A stretch of 17,335 nucleotides of DNA from Prevotella sp. (GTDB lineage: Bacteria > Bacteroidota > Bacteroidia > Bacteroidales > Bacteroidaceae). The stretch covers positions 1 through 17,335 of the forward strand of contig JAEENF010000241.1 in assembly GCA_016283605.1 (NCBI GenBank), read 5' to 3'. Shown here piece by piece: positions 5,847 to 16,100 of the stretch; the first letter of the stretch is position 1; each line of letters starts with the position of its first letter. Position numbers and translations under genes: made by a program. The notes below the pieces were generated by a model. It did not search any database and was not told the origin of the DNA. It was given only the letters and a program-made list of their open reading frames with translations.

Positions 5847-8800
5847 TCAGTCTCTTTTTGATTTCATATAGTCGACAGGGCGGATGCCAAATTGTTTTTG
5901 GAAGCATTTCGAGAAATAGGAAGGATTGGAAAAACCTACCATATAACAGATTTCGCTAATGGTGTACTGGTCCTTGCGCAGGAGGATGGCAGCACGTTTG
6001 AGACGCATGACTTGTATCATCTCGTTGGGAGTGATATCGGCCAGTGTCTTGATCTTGGCGAAGAGTCCGCTACGACTGATATTCAGCTGTTCGGCAAGGA
6101 AATTGACGTTGAGATCGGAATCAGCAATATGCTCATCTATAATCTTGCGCATCTGTTCAAGGAACTGGCTGTCGGTATCGTTGCTGGCTAGGGGAGCGAT
6201 CGGCTCGAGAGGCTGGGTGGAGAAACGCTCTATGAGTCGTCGACGCATGACAAGGATGTTGCGCAGGCAGGCCTCGAGATATGCTACAGAGAAGGGTTTC
6301 TCGACATAGATGTCAGCTCCGACGTCGAGTCCCTCAACCTTGGAGTCGTCATCGGTCTTAGCGGTGAGCATGATGAAGGGAATATGACTGGTGTTGCGAT
6401 GGCTGCGCACACGACGACAGAGGGCGGCCCCATCCATACGTGGCATCATCCAATCGCTGATGATGATATCGATTTGGTGCCTGGTAAGCTGGTCTAGAGC
6501 TTCGATGCCGTCGCTGGCGACATAGATGGTATACTGGTCGGAAAATATGTTAGCCAGGAAGTCGGACATGTCTTTATTGTCCTCGACTATGAGCATGGTC
6601 GAGGTGCTGCCACTCTTACCCTGGACTTTGGCGGCAGATGGGTCATCGTAGTGGCTATCGGCAGTTGCGGCCTCCGAGCGGTTAAGAATGGGGTGTGGAT
6701 GGGAAAGGGGTGACTCCTCTTCCTGACTGACAGGCAGAGTGACGATAAACGTAGAACCATAGCCCAACTGTGAGTTGACGTTAATGGTACCATGATGTTG
6801 GTCAACGATATTCTTAACAATGTTAAGGCCGATGCCTGTGCCGGGCTTGTTGCCCTCGGACTGAAAGAAGGGCTCGAAGATGCGCTCGGTATCCTCAGCA
6901 CGGATGCCTACACCATTGTCGGTAACGCTAATACGGAAATGCTGTTCGTCGGGTTCGACAAGGCAAGCGAGGCTTACAGCGTCCTTAGTGTATTTGTTTG
7001 CATTTGTGAGCAGATTGCTAACGACCTTAGTAAGGGCTTCGTTGTCCACAATTGCCGTAAAACGACTGTCGGGATAGTCAACAGTGAAGTGGATGCCTTT
7101 TTGTTCGAATGTAGGTGCAAAGCGCTCGCTGACGGCTCTCATGAGGTCGTGGATGTTTTGCGGTGCAAAATGCATGACGAGACTCTGCTGTTCAACCTTA
7201 CGGAAGTCGAGCAGTTGGTTGACGAGTTCGAGGAGGCGGTGGGCATTGCGGTCGATGACATCGAGTTGCTGGGGGGAGTATTCTTTCTTCAGTTTCTCCA
7301 AAGGACCGATGATGAGCGACACCGGAGTACGGACTTCGTGGGCTACCATAGTGAAAAAGTTGAGGCGTGCCTCACGGATTTCTTTCTCTTTCTGCTGCTG
7401 CAGATGCTGGAGCTGCTGTTGGTGCTTTTGCTCGGCACGCCTGAGGCGGAAGAAAACATAATACCAGACGGCACCCACGATTAAAAGGAGATAGAAGATG
7501 CGGGCCCACCAGCTCCACCAGAATGGAGGTTGCACAGTGATGGTCAGTGTGGCCTCATTAGACGACCACACACCGTGATTGTTGGTGGCACGGACACGGA
7601 AAGTATAGGTGCCTGCCGACAGATTGGTATACGTGGCCTGTGGGTTGGCGCCAGAGGTTATGTTCCACCCTTTGTCGAAACCTTCCATCATGTATTCGTA
7701 CTGGTTGTCGGCTGACGAGCAGTAGCTAAGCGAGGCGAAGAAAAGATTAATCATGCGTGCTTCGTCATAGGTGAGCACGATGCCGTGTGTGGCAGGGATG
7801 CTGAGGGGTGTATTGGTGCCCATAGACTGCTGCTGGTTAAAGAAGCGGATGCCAGTGATATAGACGGGCGGCATGTTGCTATTGGCTTTGACCTCGTAAG
7901 GGTAGTACATATTGATGCCGTTGGTGGTGCCCAAATAGACACGCCCATCACTCGCCATCAGCGTGGCAGCGGGCTGGAAGAATTCACTAGTGAGACCATC
8001 GCTGCGCGTAAAACGCTGAGCACTATTGCTCCCCTGCTGGGGCTCATAGCGCACCAGTCCGCGCTCGGTGGTGAGCCACAGCACACCGTTGTTTTCGATG
8101 ATGCCCTTGATGTTCTGGTTTGGTACGTTAAGTGTAACAGGGGTAATGTGGCCCTTGCCGTTGGAATCAAGCGTACAGAGACCGGTGGCTGTGGCGAGCC
8201 ACAGGCGTCCGCTCTCATCGATATGGAGAGCGTTGACATGGTCGTTGAGCGTTGGGTTGCTGTCGCTATTGGTGCGCCGGTATTGCTGATGCTTGCCAGT
8301 GGAGGGGTCGTACATCCATACACCAGCGCCATGCGTGGCTATCCAGATGCGGTGCTGCTTGTCCTCGGTGATGTCGATGACCAACGCTTCAGCATTCAAG
8401 ATGTGTTCGAATGTGTCGTCAGCAGCATTATAACGGTTGAGGCCCCTCATGGTGCCTATCCACAATGTGTTCTTTGAGTCACGGAGCAGGGCATAGACGC
8501 TATAGTCGTCGAGACCTTTGTTGTTGGAAGCGTAGGTGTAATTACGCAGGCCGCCCGACATAAGGTTGAGGACGTATAGTCCACGGGAATAAGTACCTAT
8601 CCACAGTTCCTTGTCACGCAAGGTCAGGGCGTGGACGTTGAGATGTGACAGATCATCACTGTGAGGGTAGGATGTGAGACGATTCTGCTGTGGTACGTAG
8701 CACGACAGTCCGCCATCGTCACTACCTATCCATATGTATCCCTGGTGGTCCTCGCAGAAGCACGAAACAATGTTACCGGTATGGTTGTTGGAGGTGTCAA

Positions 8801-9758
8801 TATGCTTGAAGAGTTGGTTGGCGGCCGACAGATAGGTAACGCCGCCATAGAACGTTCCGAACCACAGGCCACCCTCATGATCGGTCGTAACAGAGTATAC
8901 AAACCGGTTAGCCATGTTGTTCTGCGCCAGTTGGTGATGCCACTGGCCTGTCTGAGGATTATAGGTGAGCAGTCCCTCATCGCAGCCCACATAGATGACA
9001 TTGCCCGAAGAGTAAAGCGTATAGATGTGGTGAGCTGGGGGCTGAGAACCCGATGGTGTGGTCGGGGTCACAGTGCCATCGCTGTGGAATTCGAGAAGTC
9101 CCTGTTCCCAAGAGCCGAGCCACATGCGTCCGTCGTGAGTCTGTAACATGCAGAATGCACGATACTGACCGGAGTTAGCTATTGGCTCGAAGCGGTTGTG
9201 CAGACGATTGAGACGGCTGATGGCAGAGGAATGGTTACTGACGGCCCATATCTGGTTGTCATGATCGACGAGTACCTGTGTAACGCCCTTGACATCGTAA
9301 TGTCTGACAGCCTTCGTGGTGAGGTTGTAGCAGACGATGCCCTGCTCCATGGAGGAAACCCACAACTGATTCTCATGATCGATTGTGAGGTGGCCTACTG
9401 TGGTGCTGATGTCGAGGGGCAACTGTTCGATGAACATGCTGCTAAGGTTGAGACGATAGACACCCTTGACTGTACCGGCATAGATGTAGCCATCATGTTC
9501 GAAGAGTGCCGAGATGTACTGGTCTGATCCCAATTGTGTGATGGGGAACGTGGTGACCCGGATGCCATCATAGTGGCACAGACCATTGTCGGTGCCAAAC
9601 CACATAAAACCATACTTGTCTTGTAGGATATTACGCACAGTGTTTGATGACAATCCGTCGTCCATATTGATGGTACGGAAGGTGAGGTCACCACCTCCCT
9701 GGGCAGGCAATTGTAGTGTTGTCAGCACAAGGGCTATCAGCAGTCGTATCTGTTTCAT
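5847..9758 (-). CDS. Hybrid two-component system sensor/regulator (HTCS)
   Basis: A one-protein sensor kinase and transcription factor of 1303 residues. Order: signal peptide (1-20, ending LPAQ); a periplasmic sensor with 14 propeller repeats of the LWIGTxxGLxxY type, starting near 51, 92, 132, 170, 212, 255, 298, 342, 385, 432, 471, 519, 560 and 607; a Y_Y_Y domain (about 683-743); a membrane helix (about 751-771); and a short coiled coil. The HisKA domain has His807 in VAHEVRTP. The ATPase domain has NANKY (Asn919), DNGVGI (947-952) and GTGIGL (973-978). The receiver domain has the acidic pair at 1059-1060, phosphoacceptor Asp1102, Thr1132 and Lys1154. An AraC-type DNA-binding domain (about 1205-1303) ends the protein. 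All key residues are present, so it should be functional. ATG at 9758 is chosen because it gives the signal peptide directly; an upstream ATG (9854) overlaps the peptidase gene. It follows that gene by 23 bases and probably activates this operon. Confidence 0.95.
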   Translation of the reverse strand: MKQIRLLIALVLTTLQLPAQGGGDLTFRTINMDDGLSSNTVRNILQDKYGFMWFGTDNGLCHYDGIRVTTFPITQLGSDQYISALFEHDGYIYAGTVKGVYRLNLSSMFIEQLPLDISTTVGHLTIDHENQLWVSSMEQGIVCYNLTTKAVRHYDVKGVTQVLVDHDNQIWAVSNHSSAISRLNRLHNRFEPIANSGQYRAFCMLQTHDGRMWLGSWEQGLLEFHSDGTVTPTTPSGSQPPAHHIYTLYSSGNVIYVGCDEGLLTYNPQTGQWHHQLAQNNMANRFVYSVTTDHEGGLWFGTFYGGVTYLSAANQLFKHIDTSNNHTGNIVSCFCEDHQGYIWIGSDDGGLSCYVPQQNRLTSYPHSDDLSHLNVHALTLRDKELWIGTYSRGLYVLNLMSGGLRNYTYASNNKGLDDYSVYALLRDSKNTLWIGTMRGLNRYNAADDTFEHILNAEALVIDITEDKQHRIWIATHGAGVWMYDPSTGKHQQYRRTNSDSNPTLNDHVNALHIDESGRLWLATATGLCTLDSNGKGHITPVTLNVPNQNIKGIIENNGVLWLTTERGLVRYEPQQGSNSAQRFTRSDGLTSEFFQPAATLMASDGRVYLGTTNGINMYYPYEVKANSNMPPVYITGIRFFNQQQSMGTNTPLSIPATHGIVLTYDEARMINLFFASLSYCSSADNQYEYMMEGFDKGWNITSGANPQATYTNLSAGTYTFRVRATNNHGVWSSNEATLTITVQPPFWWSWWARIFYLLLIVGAVWYYVFFRLRRAEQKHQQQLQHLQQQKEKEIREARLNFFTMVAHEVRTPVSLIIGPLEKLKKEYSPQQLDVIDRNAHRLLELVNQLLDFRKVEQQSLVMHFAPQNIHDLMRAVSERFAPTFEQKGIHFTVDYPDSRFTAIVDNEALTKVVSNLLTNANKYTKDAVSLACLVEPDEQHFRISVTDNGVGIRAEDTERIFEPFFQSEGNKPGTGIGLNIVKNIVDQHHGTINVNSQLGYGSTFIVTLPVSQEEESPLSHPHPILNRSEAATADSHYDDPSAAKVQGKSGSTSTMLIVEDNKDMSDFLANIFSDQYTIYVASDGIEALDQLTRHQIDIIISDWMMPRMDGAALCRRVRSHRNTSHIPFIMLTAKTDDDSKVEGLDVGADIYVEKPFSVAYLEACLRNILVMRRRLIERFSTQPLEPIAPLASNDTDSQFLEQMRKIIDEHIADSDLNVNFLAEQLNISRSGLFAKIKTLADITPNEMIQVMRLKRAAILLRKDQYTISEICYMVGFSNPSYFSKCFQKQFGIRPVDYMKSKRD

Positions 9759-9781
9759 TCTCTTCGTTTTGAATTCTTGTC

Positions 9782-11308
9782 TTATTTCATCTGCATCGCT
9801 TCCAGGAACAGCGTTTGCTGTGGCGTGGGATTGTCGATGAAACGAAAAGTCCATGTCGTATTGTCTACATAGAGTCCGGCATCGTTGAGCCAGACGTCAT
9901 AGTCGATGGGGGTTGTCGTGTCTGTCAAACGGCGCAATTCCGTGAGTGGGCCACCCGCAATCTCCTGGGCAGCAGTCCAGAACTCTTCTTCCGAGAAGCC
10001 ACGCTGCAACTCTTTGTAGTAGCGTTGGTAGAGCAGTCGCATGAGGTCATCGAGAGAGCGTTGCTGCGACGTCTTACGACGGATGTCAATATCGAGCAGC
10101 AGTCCGATGACAGGACCTTTGAAATAGTAGTTCACACGGACATCGCGCTCGTTGTCGTCTTGATTCATGAAGTTGAGCCATATGTCGTAGCTGCTCTGGC
10201 GGAGACTCATGTGATACTGACCTTCATAGGGCGCATACATGCCAAAATAAGTAGAGAGCAACTGGAGTGACTCGTCGGGTGTTGTGATGCCGGCATAGCG
10301 CAGCAGACGGAACTCGTAATAGCACGTCAGTCCCTCGCTGACCCATAGCATAGGTGTGACGGCCTCACGGTTGTAGTCGTAGGGCCACAGTTCGGTGGGG
10401 CGGATACACTTCACGTTATACAGGTGGAAGTATTCGTGGGCTACGAAAGCCAGGAACTTCACGTGAGAGCGTCGCGACGGGAAACGGTAGGTGCCGTCGG
10501 TGTAGCACGCCTGCGAATTGAGGTGTTCCAATCCACCGCCACCTTGTCCCATGTGTATAAGACAGTAGTTGTCGTAGGGAACGTCACCCATCAGTTGTGT
10601 GGTGGCGCTGATGATACGCCGGAAATCACCCTCGAAACCACATTCCTCAATACCCTCTGGCGTTTCTATGGCCAACTGGTAGGGATGTCCTTCGTGAATG
10701 AAGTGCCGGGTGTAGTAATTGCCCAACAGTAGCGGCGAGTCGTAGAGCACGTCGAAGTCGGGTGCTGTAAAGGTGTCTGGGTCGTCACCATGGGGCAATA
10801 GTCCGGTAGAAATGGTTTTCCAGACTGCGGGATGATGGTAGGTGACGGTGACGGGGTGGTTGAGGTCGCCATCGACATGCATGAAAACGCCAGCAGGGGC
10901 CACAAAGGCAATGCCGCTCTCAACACGGCTCGACGCAACGTCGCGCTCGTTGGCATACACACGATAGATTATACGGACATGACCATCGGCGGGCACAGTG
11001 AGCTGCCAGCGGTTCATGCCAAGCTTGTTCCACGCTTGCCGCTCGCCCTTGCTGTCATAAACCTGAAAGTCGGTCAGGTGCTTGGCAAAGTCGAGCATCT
11101 CATAATAGCCGGGTGTCCACCTGGGCATGTTCAGCGTCAGTGGAACGGGTTGTCCGTTGGCTTCGCAACGGTAGTCGAGTTGCACCAGCAGGTAGTGTGC
11201 CGTCGTGTCAAAACCTACAGTATAGTGCATGTCGTACCCCTGTTGAGCCTTAGTGACCAGGGCCAGTAGGAGGGTTATCAGTAGTGTCAGCAGTCGTGAT
11301 CTGAGCAT
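9782..11308 (-). CDS. M61-family metallopeptidase (glycyl aminopeptidase-like), no PDZ domain
   Basis: A zinc peptidase of 508 residues with a signal peptide (MLRSRLLTLLITLLLALVTKA), so exported, probably to the periplasm. After an N-terminal beta-rich region (about 25-200) comes the thermolysin-like catalytic domain. It has GGGGLEH at 256-262, the zinc motif HEYFH at 291-295 followed by LYNVKCIRP, and the third zinc ligand in WVSEG (Glu325). These match family M61. Most M61 proteins are about 570-620 residues with a C-terminal PDZ domain; this one stops after the helical domain. The peptidase lies between susD (15-base gap) and the HTCS gene (23-base gap). Known relatives release N-terminal glycine or alanine, but specificity cannot be read from sequence. 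In context it may trim peptides before or after SusCD import. Confidence 0.88.
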   Translation of the reverse strand: MLRSRLLTLLITLLLALVTKAQQGYDMHYTVGFDTTAHYLLVQLDYRCEANGQPVPLTLNMPRWTPGYYEMLDFAKHLTDFQVYDSKGERQAWNKLGMNRWQLTVPADGHVRIIYRVYANERDVASSRVESGIAFVAPAGVFMHVDGDLNHPVTVTYHHPAVWKTISTGLLPHGDDPDTFTAPDFDVLYDSPLLLGNYYTRHFIHEGHPYQLAIETPEGIEECGFEGDFRRIISATTQLMGDVPYDNYCLIHMGQGGGGLEHLNSQACYTDGTYRFPSRRSHVKFLAFVAHEYFHLYNVKCIRPTELWPYDYNREAVTPMLWVSEGLTCYYEFRLLRYAGITTPDESLQLLSTYFGMYAPYEGQYHMSLRQSSYDIWLNFMNQDDNERDVRVNYYFKGPVIGLLLDIDIRRKTSQQRSLDDLMRLLYQRYYKELQRGFSEEEFWTAAQEIAGGPLTELRRLTDTTTPIDYDVWLNDAGLYVDNTTWTFRFIDNPTPQQTLFLEAMQMK

Positions 11309-11323
11309 GGCAGAAATATGGTT

Positions 11324-13069
11324 TTATGGCAGTTTCAGATACCAGGAATCCTTGTTAGCTAGCTGCTGCTGAAGAACGGCATCAACAGTGCCCGTGCGAC
11401 GTGCCACACGATCAGCAAGATAGGCCGGGTCGCCACGGCGCAGGGCTATGCGCATCAGGTCGTAGAAGCGGTGCCCTTCAAAGGCAAACTCAAGGGCTTC
11501 CTCGTCCATGATCATGTCTTCCACCTTCTCTATCTGGTAGTTCAGACGTGCACCATCGGCCAATGTGGCGTCGTCGGGCATCACGTAGGTAGTGTCGGCA
11601 GCACTATAGCCCGAGCCATGCGAATGGATGCCGATGGTGTTCTCATTGTTGGCACCTGCTGTGGTTTCGAGCACGTAGAGATTCACGGGGAAGTCGAATT
11701 GCGACAGCCATGCCTGATCGTTGGGATAGTAGGGCAACACCTCGTCTTCAATCACATAGTTGTTTACACCACGCTTCAGGATCAGGAAGGCGAAGCGTGG
11801 GAAACCGGCACGGCACAGTGCCTCAGCCATTCGCAGATACACCATCGTGCGGCGGTAGAGGTGTACGTTGCGCGTCTGGTATTTCCTGTTGCTCACTTCG
11901 TAGGCGTGGCTCTTACCGTCTACGGTGTAGGGCTGCATCTGCTTCGTATAAGCCGCATGCAGGCGCAGGTCGCCAGAGAGGTAGTCGTCGAGTCCTGAGG
12001 GCGAATAGACATAGTCGCCACCTGAGGTGTAGTGACAGTAGCGCTGCGCTGCCGAGAGGTTGACGAGTGCCTGCGAGGGATTGATGGTCTCGTGGTAGTC
12101 GTTGGCCGTCGTGGTGTTAAACAGGTTGCGCAACTGACTGTAGTTTCCCTCCGAGGGGATGGAGTCGCCAGGAATCATGGTGATGAGCTCCGACGAGGCA
12201 GCACTGGTTTCACCCAGCGAGGAGAACGATGCCGATGTCCAGGTGTCGTTGACGCTTATCCAACGACTGTCGTTAGCACTGAAGCGTGCACAGGCCTTCG
12301 TGATGGGATAGGCCGAGTTGCGCCCGTTGCGCAGGGTGATGTATCTGTAGTAGTTTTCGGCAGCTTCGCGGTAGTTGCCTGCCCACAGGTTCAGGTCGCC
12401 CAACAATACATAGATGGGGAAATAGAACAGGTTCGAGTCGGTGTTGCGGATGGTACCGTAACCGGGTCGCTCGATGTCAGCATAGGGGGCTATGTCGTTG
12501 ATGAAATAACGGCACACGTCGTCAATGCCATACTGCGGGAATTGCTGTTCCGACTGTTCCTTGCTGGCTATGGGCTCGGTGATGAACGGTACGGTGCCGT
12601 AGTTCAACACCAACTGCAGATAGGTCCATGCCCGGAAGGCTTTCACGGCGGCATACTCTTTCATGAAGATGCGCTCGTTGCGGTTGTTAAGCAGGGCCGT
12701 GTCGGCATGGGCGATGAAGTAGTTGCAGTTGTTGATCACGGCATAATAGTCGTCGGGCGAATTATACTGATTGCCACTGCTGACATCGAAGGCGGCAATC
12801 TCGCGCAGGTCCGACGTAGCATAGTCGCTAAGACTTACCAGGTCGCCACGCAACTCGCCCAACAGGATGGTGCGGTCGGCCAGGGCCTGCATCTTATTCA
12901 TGATGCCTGTCACCGACCATAGGGTGTCGGCATCACTGTCAAGGTGCTCGTCGTCGGCATAAATCACGGTGTCGGAATCATCGTAGAGGAAACTGCTGCA
13001 CGCGCTGGACCCAAGCATCAGTAACCAACAACTTATCATCGTTATTGTATTGAATTTCTTCATTTTCAT
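11324..13069 (-). CDS. SusD/RagB-family outer-membrane lipoprotein
   Basis: A surface lipoprotein that forms the lid of the SusC transporter and captures the ligand. Length 581 residues. The signal peptide ends at LGSSAC with the lipidated Cys24. Serines and an acidic run follow (SSFLYDDSD), resembling the export signal of surface lipoproteins in this phylum. The N-terminal SusD-like part contains the helical repeats: YYAVINNCNYFIAHADTAL and EYAAVKAFRAWTYLQLVLNYGTVP (about 110-165) are highly typical. The C-terminal part has DEEALEFAFEGHRFYDLMRI, the usual last conserved block. It begins 34 bases after susC. The ligand-binding surface is too variable to name a substrate. ATG at 13069 is chosen; a second ATG two codons later is also possible. 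Confidence 0.95.
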   Translation of the reverse strand: MKMKKFNTITMISCWLLMLGSSACSSFLYDDSDTVIYADDEHLDSDADTLWSVTGIMNKMQALADRTILLGELRGDLVSLSDYATSDLREIAAFDVSSGNQYNSPDDYYAVINNCNYFIAHADTALLNNRNERIFMKEYAAVKAFRAWTYLQLVLNYGTVPFITEPIASKEQSEQQFPQYGIDDVCRYFINDIAPYADIERPGYGTIRNTDSNLFYFPIYVLLGDLNLWAGNYREAAENYYRYITLRNGRNSAYPITKACARFSANDSRWISVNDTWTSASFSSLGETSAASSELITMIPGDSIPSEGNYSQLRNLFNTTTANDYHETINPSQALVNLSAAQRYCHYTSGGDYVYSPSGLDDYLSGDLRLHAAYTKQMQPYTVDGKSHAYEVSNRKYQTRNVHLYRRTMVYLRMAEALCRAGFPRFAFLILKRGVNNYVIEDEVLPYYPNDQAWLSQFDFPVNLYVLETTAGANNENTIGIHSHGSGYSAADTTYVMPDDATLADGARLNYQIEKVEDMIMDEEALEFAFEGHRFYDLMRIALRRGDPAYLADRVARRTGTVDAVLQQQLANKDSWYLKLP

Positions 13070-13074
13070 AATTA

Positions 13075-13098
13075 CTTCAATTTTTCAATTCTTCAATT
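13075..13098 (-). repeat. TTGAA-rich stretch between susC and susD
   Basis: On the coding strand AATTGAAG, AATTGAAA and AATTGAAG follow one another just before the susD start. It is a looser relative of the 14-bp array at 2272-2320 and has the same place and orientation: directly upstream of the second gene of a pair. It may simply provide an unstructured A-rich ribosome-loading region. Confidence 0.55.
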
Positions 13099-13103
13099 CT
13101 CTA

Positions 13104-16100
13104 TTAGAGGTTAATCTTAATTCCTGCTACCAACGATCGGCTTTGGGGCAGACGGCCCAGGTCGATGCCCTGGCCGAGGATGCTCGAAGTCATGGCACTC
13201 TCGGGGTCGGTGCCCAGATACTTGGTGACGGTAAAGAGGTTGTTGGCCTGTACCCAGAACTGCAAGCCCTGGAGGAAGGTCGTGTTCAGAGGCAGGGTGT
13301 AGCTAAGTGTGATGGTCTTCAGGCGCAGATAGGAACCGTCCTCAATCCAACGGTCACTGAAACGGGCATTACCCATAGGATCCTGGAAAGTGGCACGGGG
13401 GATGTCGGTCACCTGACCTTCGTTCTGCCAGCGACGTGTCATGGCCGTAGTCTGGTTCATAAAGCGAGAACCGCTCTCCATCTGCTGACGCATATAGTTA
13501 TAGACATCGTTGCCCAACGAGTAGTTGAAGTTGACATCCAGCCTAAGGTGTTTCCACGCCATCGAGGTGAAGATGTTACCATAGATATCGGGGTTGGGGT
13601 CGCCGATGATCTGCCGGTCGGCATCGGTTATCTGATGGTCGCCGTCGAAATCTTCAAAGCGCATGTCGCCAGCTTTGAATTCTTGACGGGTGACGCCGTC
13701 AGAAGCCAACTGCCAGAGTCCTGTCTGAGCTGCATCCTCGGAAGTGGCAAAGACGCCCTGTGTCTTGTAGCCGTAGAACAGGTTGGCTGCCTGACCAATC
13801 ATGGTGCGTACGGTGGCACCATAGACATTGTTGTCTACATACTGCTGACCAGCGGGCAACGCTGTCACTTCGGTCTTATAATGGCCTATACTTGCACCCA
13901 ATTCCCACTGGAAATCCTTAAGTGCAAGAATCTTGCCGGTCACAGCGACGTCAAAGCCGAGGTTCTTCAGGGCTCCATCGTTCGACCAGTTGCACTTCAG
14001 TCCTGTGACATAACTCAGAGATTGGTACATGAGCAGATTCTTGGTCTTGCTGGTGAAATAGTTGGCACGTACGTTCAGACGATTGCCCAGGAAATTACCT
14101 TCGAGCGAGAGATTCAGGCGTGTCGTTGTCTCCCACTGCAGGTGGGTGTTACCAATGTTCTCAAACGACAGTCCTGACACATCCTCAAGGAAGTTGTGCA
14201 AAGCAAAGTAACTGCGTGCCGCATTGTAGTCGATATCGTCGTTGCCACCTACGTCGTAGCCTGCCGACAGGCGCAGATAGTCTATGCCTTTAACACCGGA
14301 AAACCATGGCTCGTTGGTGATGACCCAGGCAGCCTGCGCACCATGGAAGAATCCCCAAGGTACGCTGAAAAGTTTCATGGAGTGGTCGGCATCACGACCA
14401 AAGCGTGACGATGTCTCGAGGGCTGCATTTAACTGCAAGTAGTATCGCTGCAGATAGTCGTACTGAGCTTGGGCATACCATGCAATGTTTTTCCATGTGT
14501 TGGAATAACCTGCAGGCTTGGCATTGTCGAGCGAACTGCTGATGGCGGGCATCTTGTCGCTTGTGGTGTTATAACCTAGTTGGGAGTTCTGTGTATAGTC
14601 CTCCCAATTGAAACGTACGCCTCCGAAGAAGGCAATGTTGTGAGCATCGTAACGGTTGTTCCATGTCAGACGGGTGTCACTCATTACGGAGTTCTGCTTG
14701 GCAGCCAAGGAACGCACCTCGTTCTCGCAGTAAGCGTTGACCGCCGATACATAGTAGGTAGGCACACCATTATGAGGAATGTAAAACTTCTCGTTGGTAT
14801 TCACCAGATTGTAGCTGAAATGCTCGGACAGGCGCAGATGCGGATTGAATTGGTAAGCGGGCGTCACACTGAGGTTGATCATCGAGTTCTCGAAACGGTT
14901 CTTGTTCTCGGCATCACCATATTCGTTGATGGCCAACGGGTTGGCCAACTTGTAGTTATAGTTGCTGTAGTCCGACAATGCCTCATCGAGATAGTTCTCG
15001 TCGCTTACGTCAATATAACCGTTGCTTATCTTTCCGGAAACAAAGGTCCAAGGACTGATCATCGGACTCTTGGCATAACCGAGGAATGCCGTCGATGTGG
15101 GCGTGCCCTCGGAGTAGTTTTCAGGTGCTCCGTCGTTACGCAGGTTTCGTGTCTGGTTGGCAAACGAAGCGTCAAAGCGTACATCGAGTTGCTGGGTGAT
15201 GTGGATGTCGGAGTTGAAGCGTATATTGATACGCGACATCTTATTCATTTCCAGTGTCGATTGCTGGTCGATATATCCCAGTGAGAGGTTATAGTCGGCA
15301 ATGTCGTCACCACCCTCGATATTGATGCTATAGTTTTGGGTGAAGGCGTTGCGGTAGACATACTCCTTCCAGTTGGTATTGTTGTCGTACTGAGGCCAAT
15401 AGTAGTTCGTCGATGAGTTGTCGAGGAACTTAAAGGTGTTCAGTTTGGTAGTGGTTGTCTGAAGCAGGTCGCTGGCATAGCCACGGAACTGCGAGGCATT
15501 CATCACATCAAATGTTTTGGGTTCGAAGGTAACACCTCCGGATATGCTGGCCGTTATACGTGTTGCCATGCTGTGGTTACGGCGCGTGCTGATAACAATG
15601 ACACCATTGGCACCTTTGGCACCATATAGGGCAGTACCGTTGCGCAGCACCTCAACCTTCTCGACATCTACAGGTGAGATGTTAGCAAGGATGTCATTGT
15701 AGAATCCATCGTGCAGCATGCTACGGGCATACTGCTGGTCGAAAATCACCCCATCAACAATAATCAGTGGTTGTGCGTTGGCATTAATGGAGTTCAGTCC
15801 ACCCATGAACATAACGCTGCCGATGCCCGGTGTACCACTGCGCGTAACGGTGTGTACCTGAGCACCCAGCTGCTGCTGAATATCCTGTTCAATAGACACG
15901 TTATTGCTAAACTGGAAACCCGTAGCCGAGGCAATGGCGTTAACATTGGTCTTAGCATCGTAGTCGGGACGGAAAACAGTAGGATAGAGGCTAACGTCAC
16001 GTTGCAGTTCGCTATGTTGTAGCCCCAACTTGGCCATATTATAATCGGGTGAGGTAAATGTCAGCGAGGTGGCAATGAGCGGGACGCGCAAGGTATAAGT

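Noticed and set aside
6792..9527. Several 100-230 codon plus-strand frames within the HTCS gene
   Set aside because: Shadow frames of an intact 1303-residue sensor kinase.
9759..9854. Upstream ATG extending the HTCS protein by 32 residues
   Set aside because: It would overlap the peptidase gene and bury the signal peptide behind a polar stretch; ATG at 9758 gives a normal signal peptide.
12032..14177. Long plus-strand frames (296 and 375 codons) opposite susD and susC
   Set aside because: They lie antisense to genes with clear full-length family similarity, use odd residue composition, lack signal peptides or known motifs, and reflect codon bias of the true strand.
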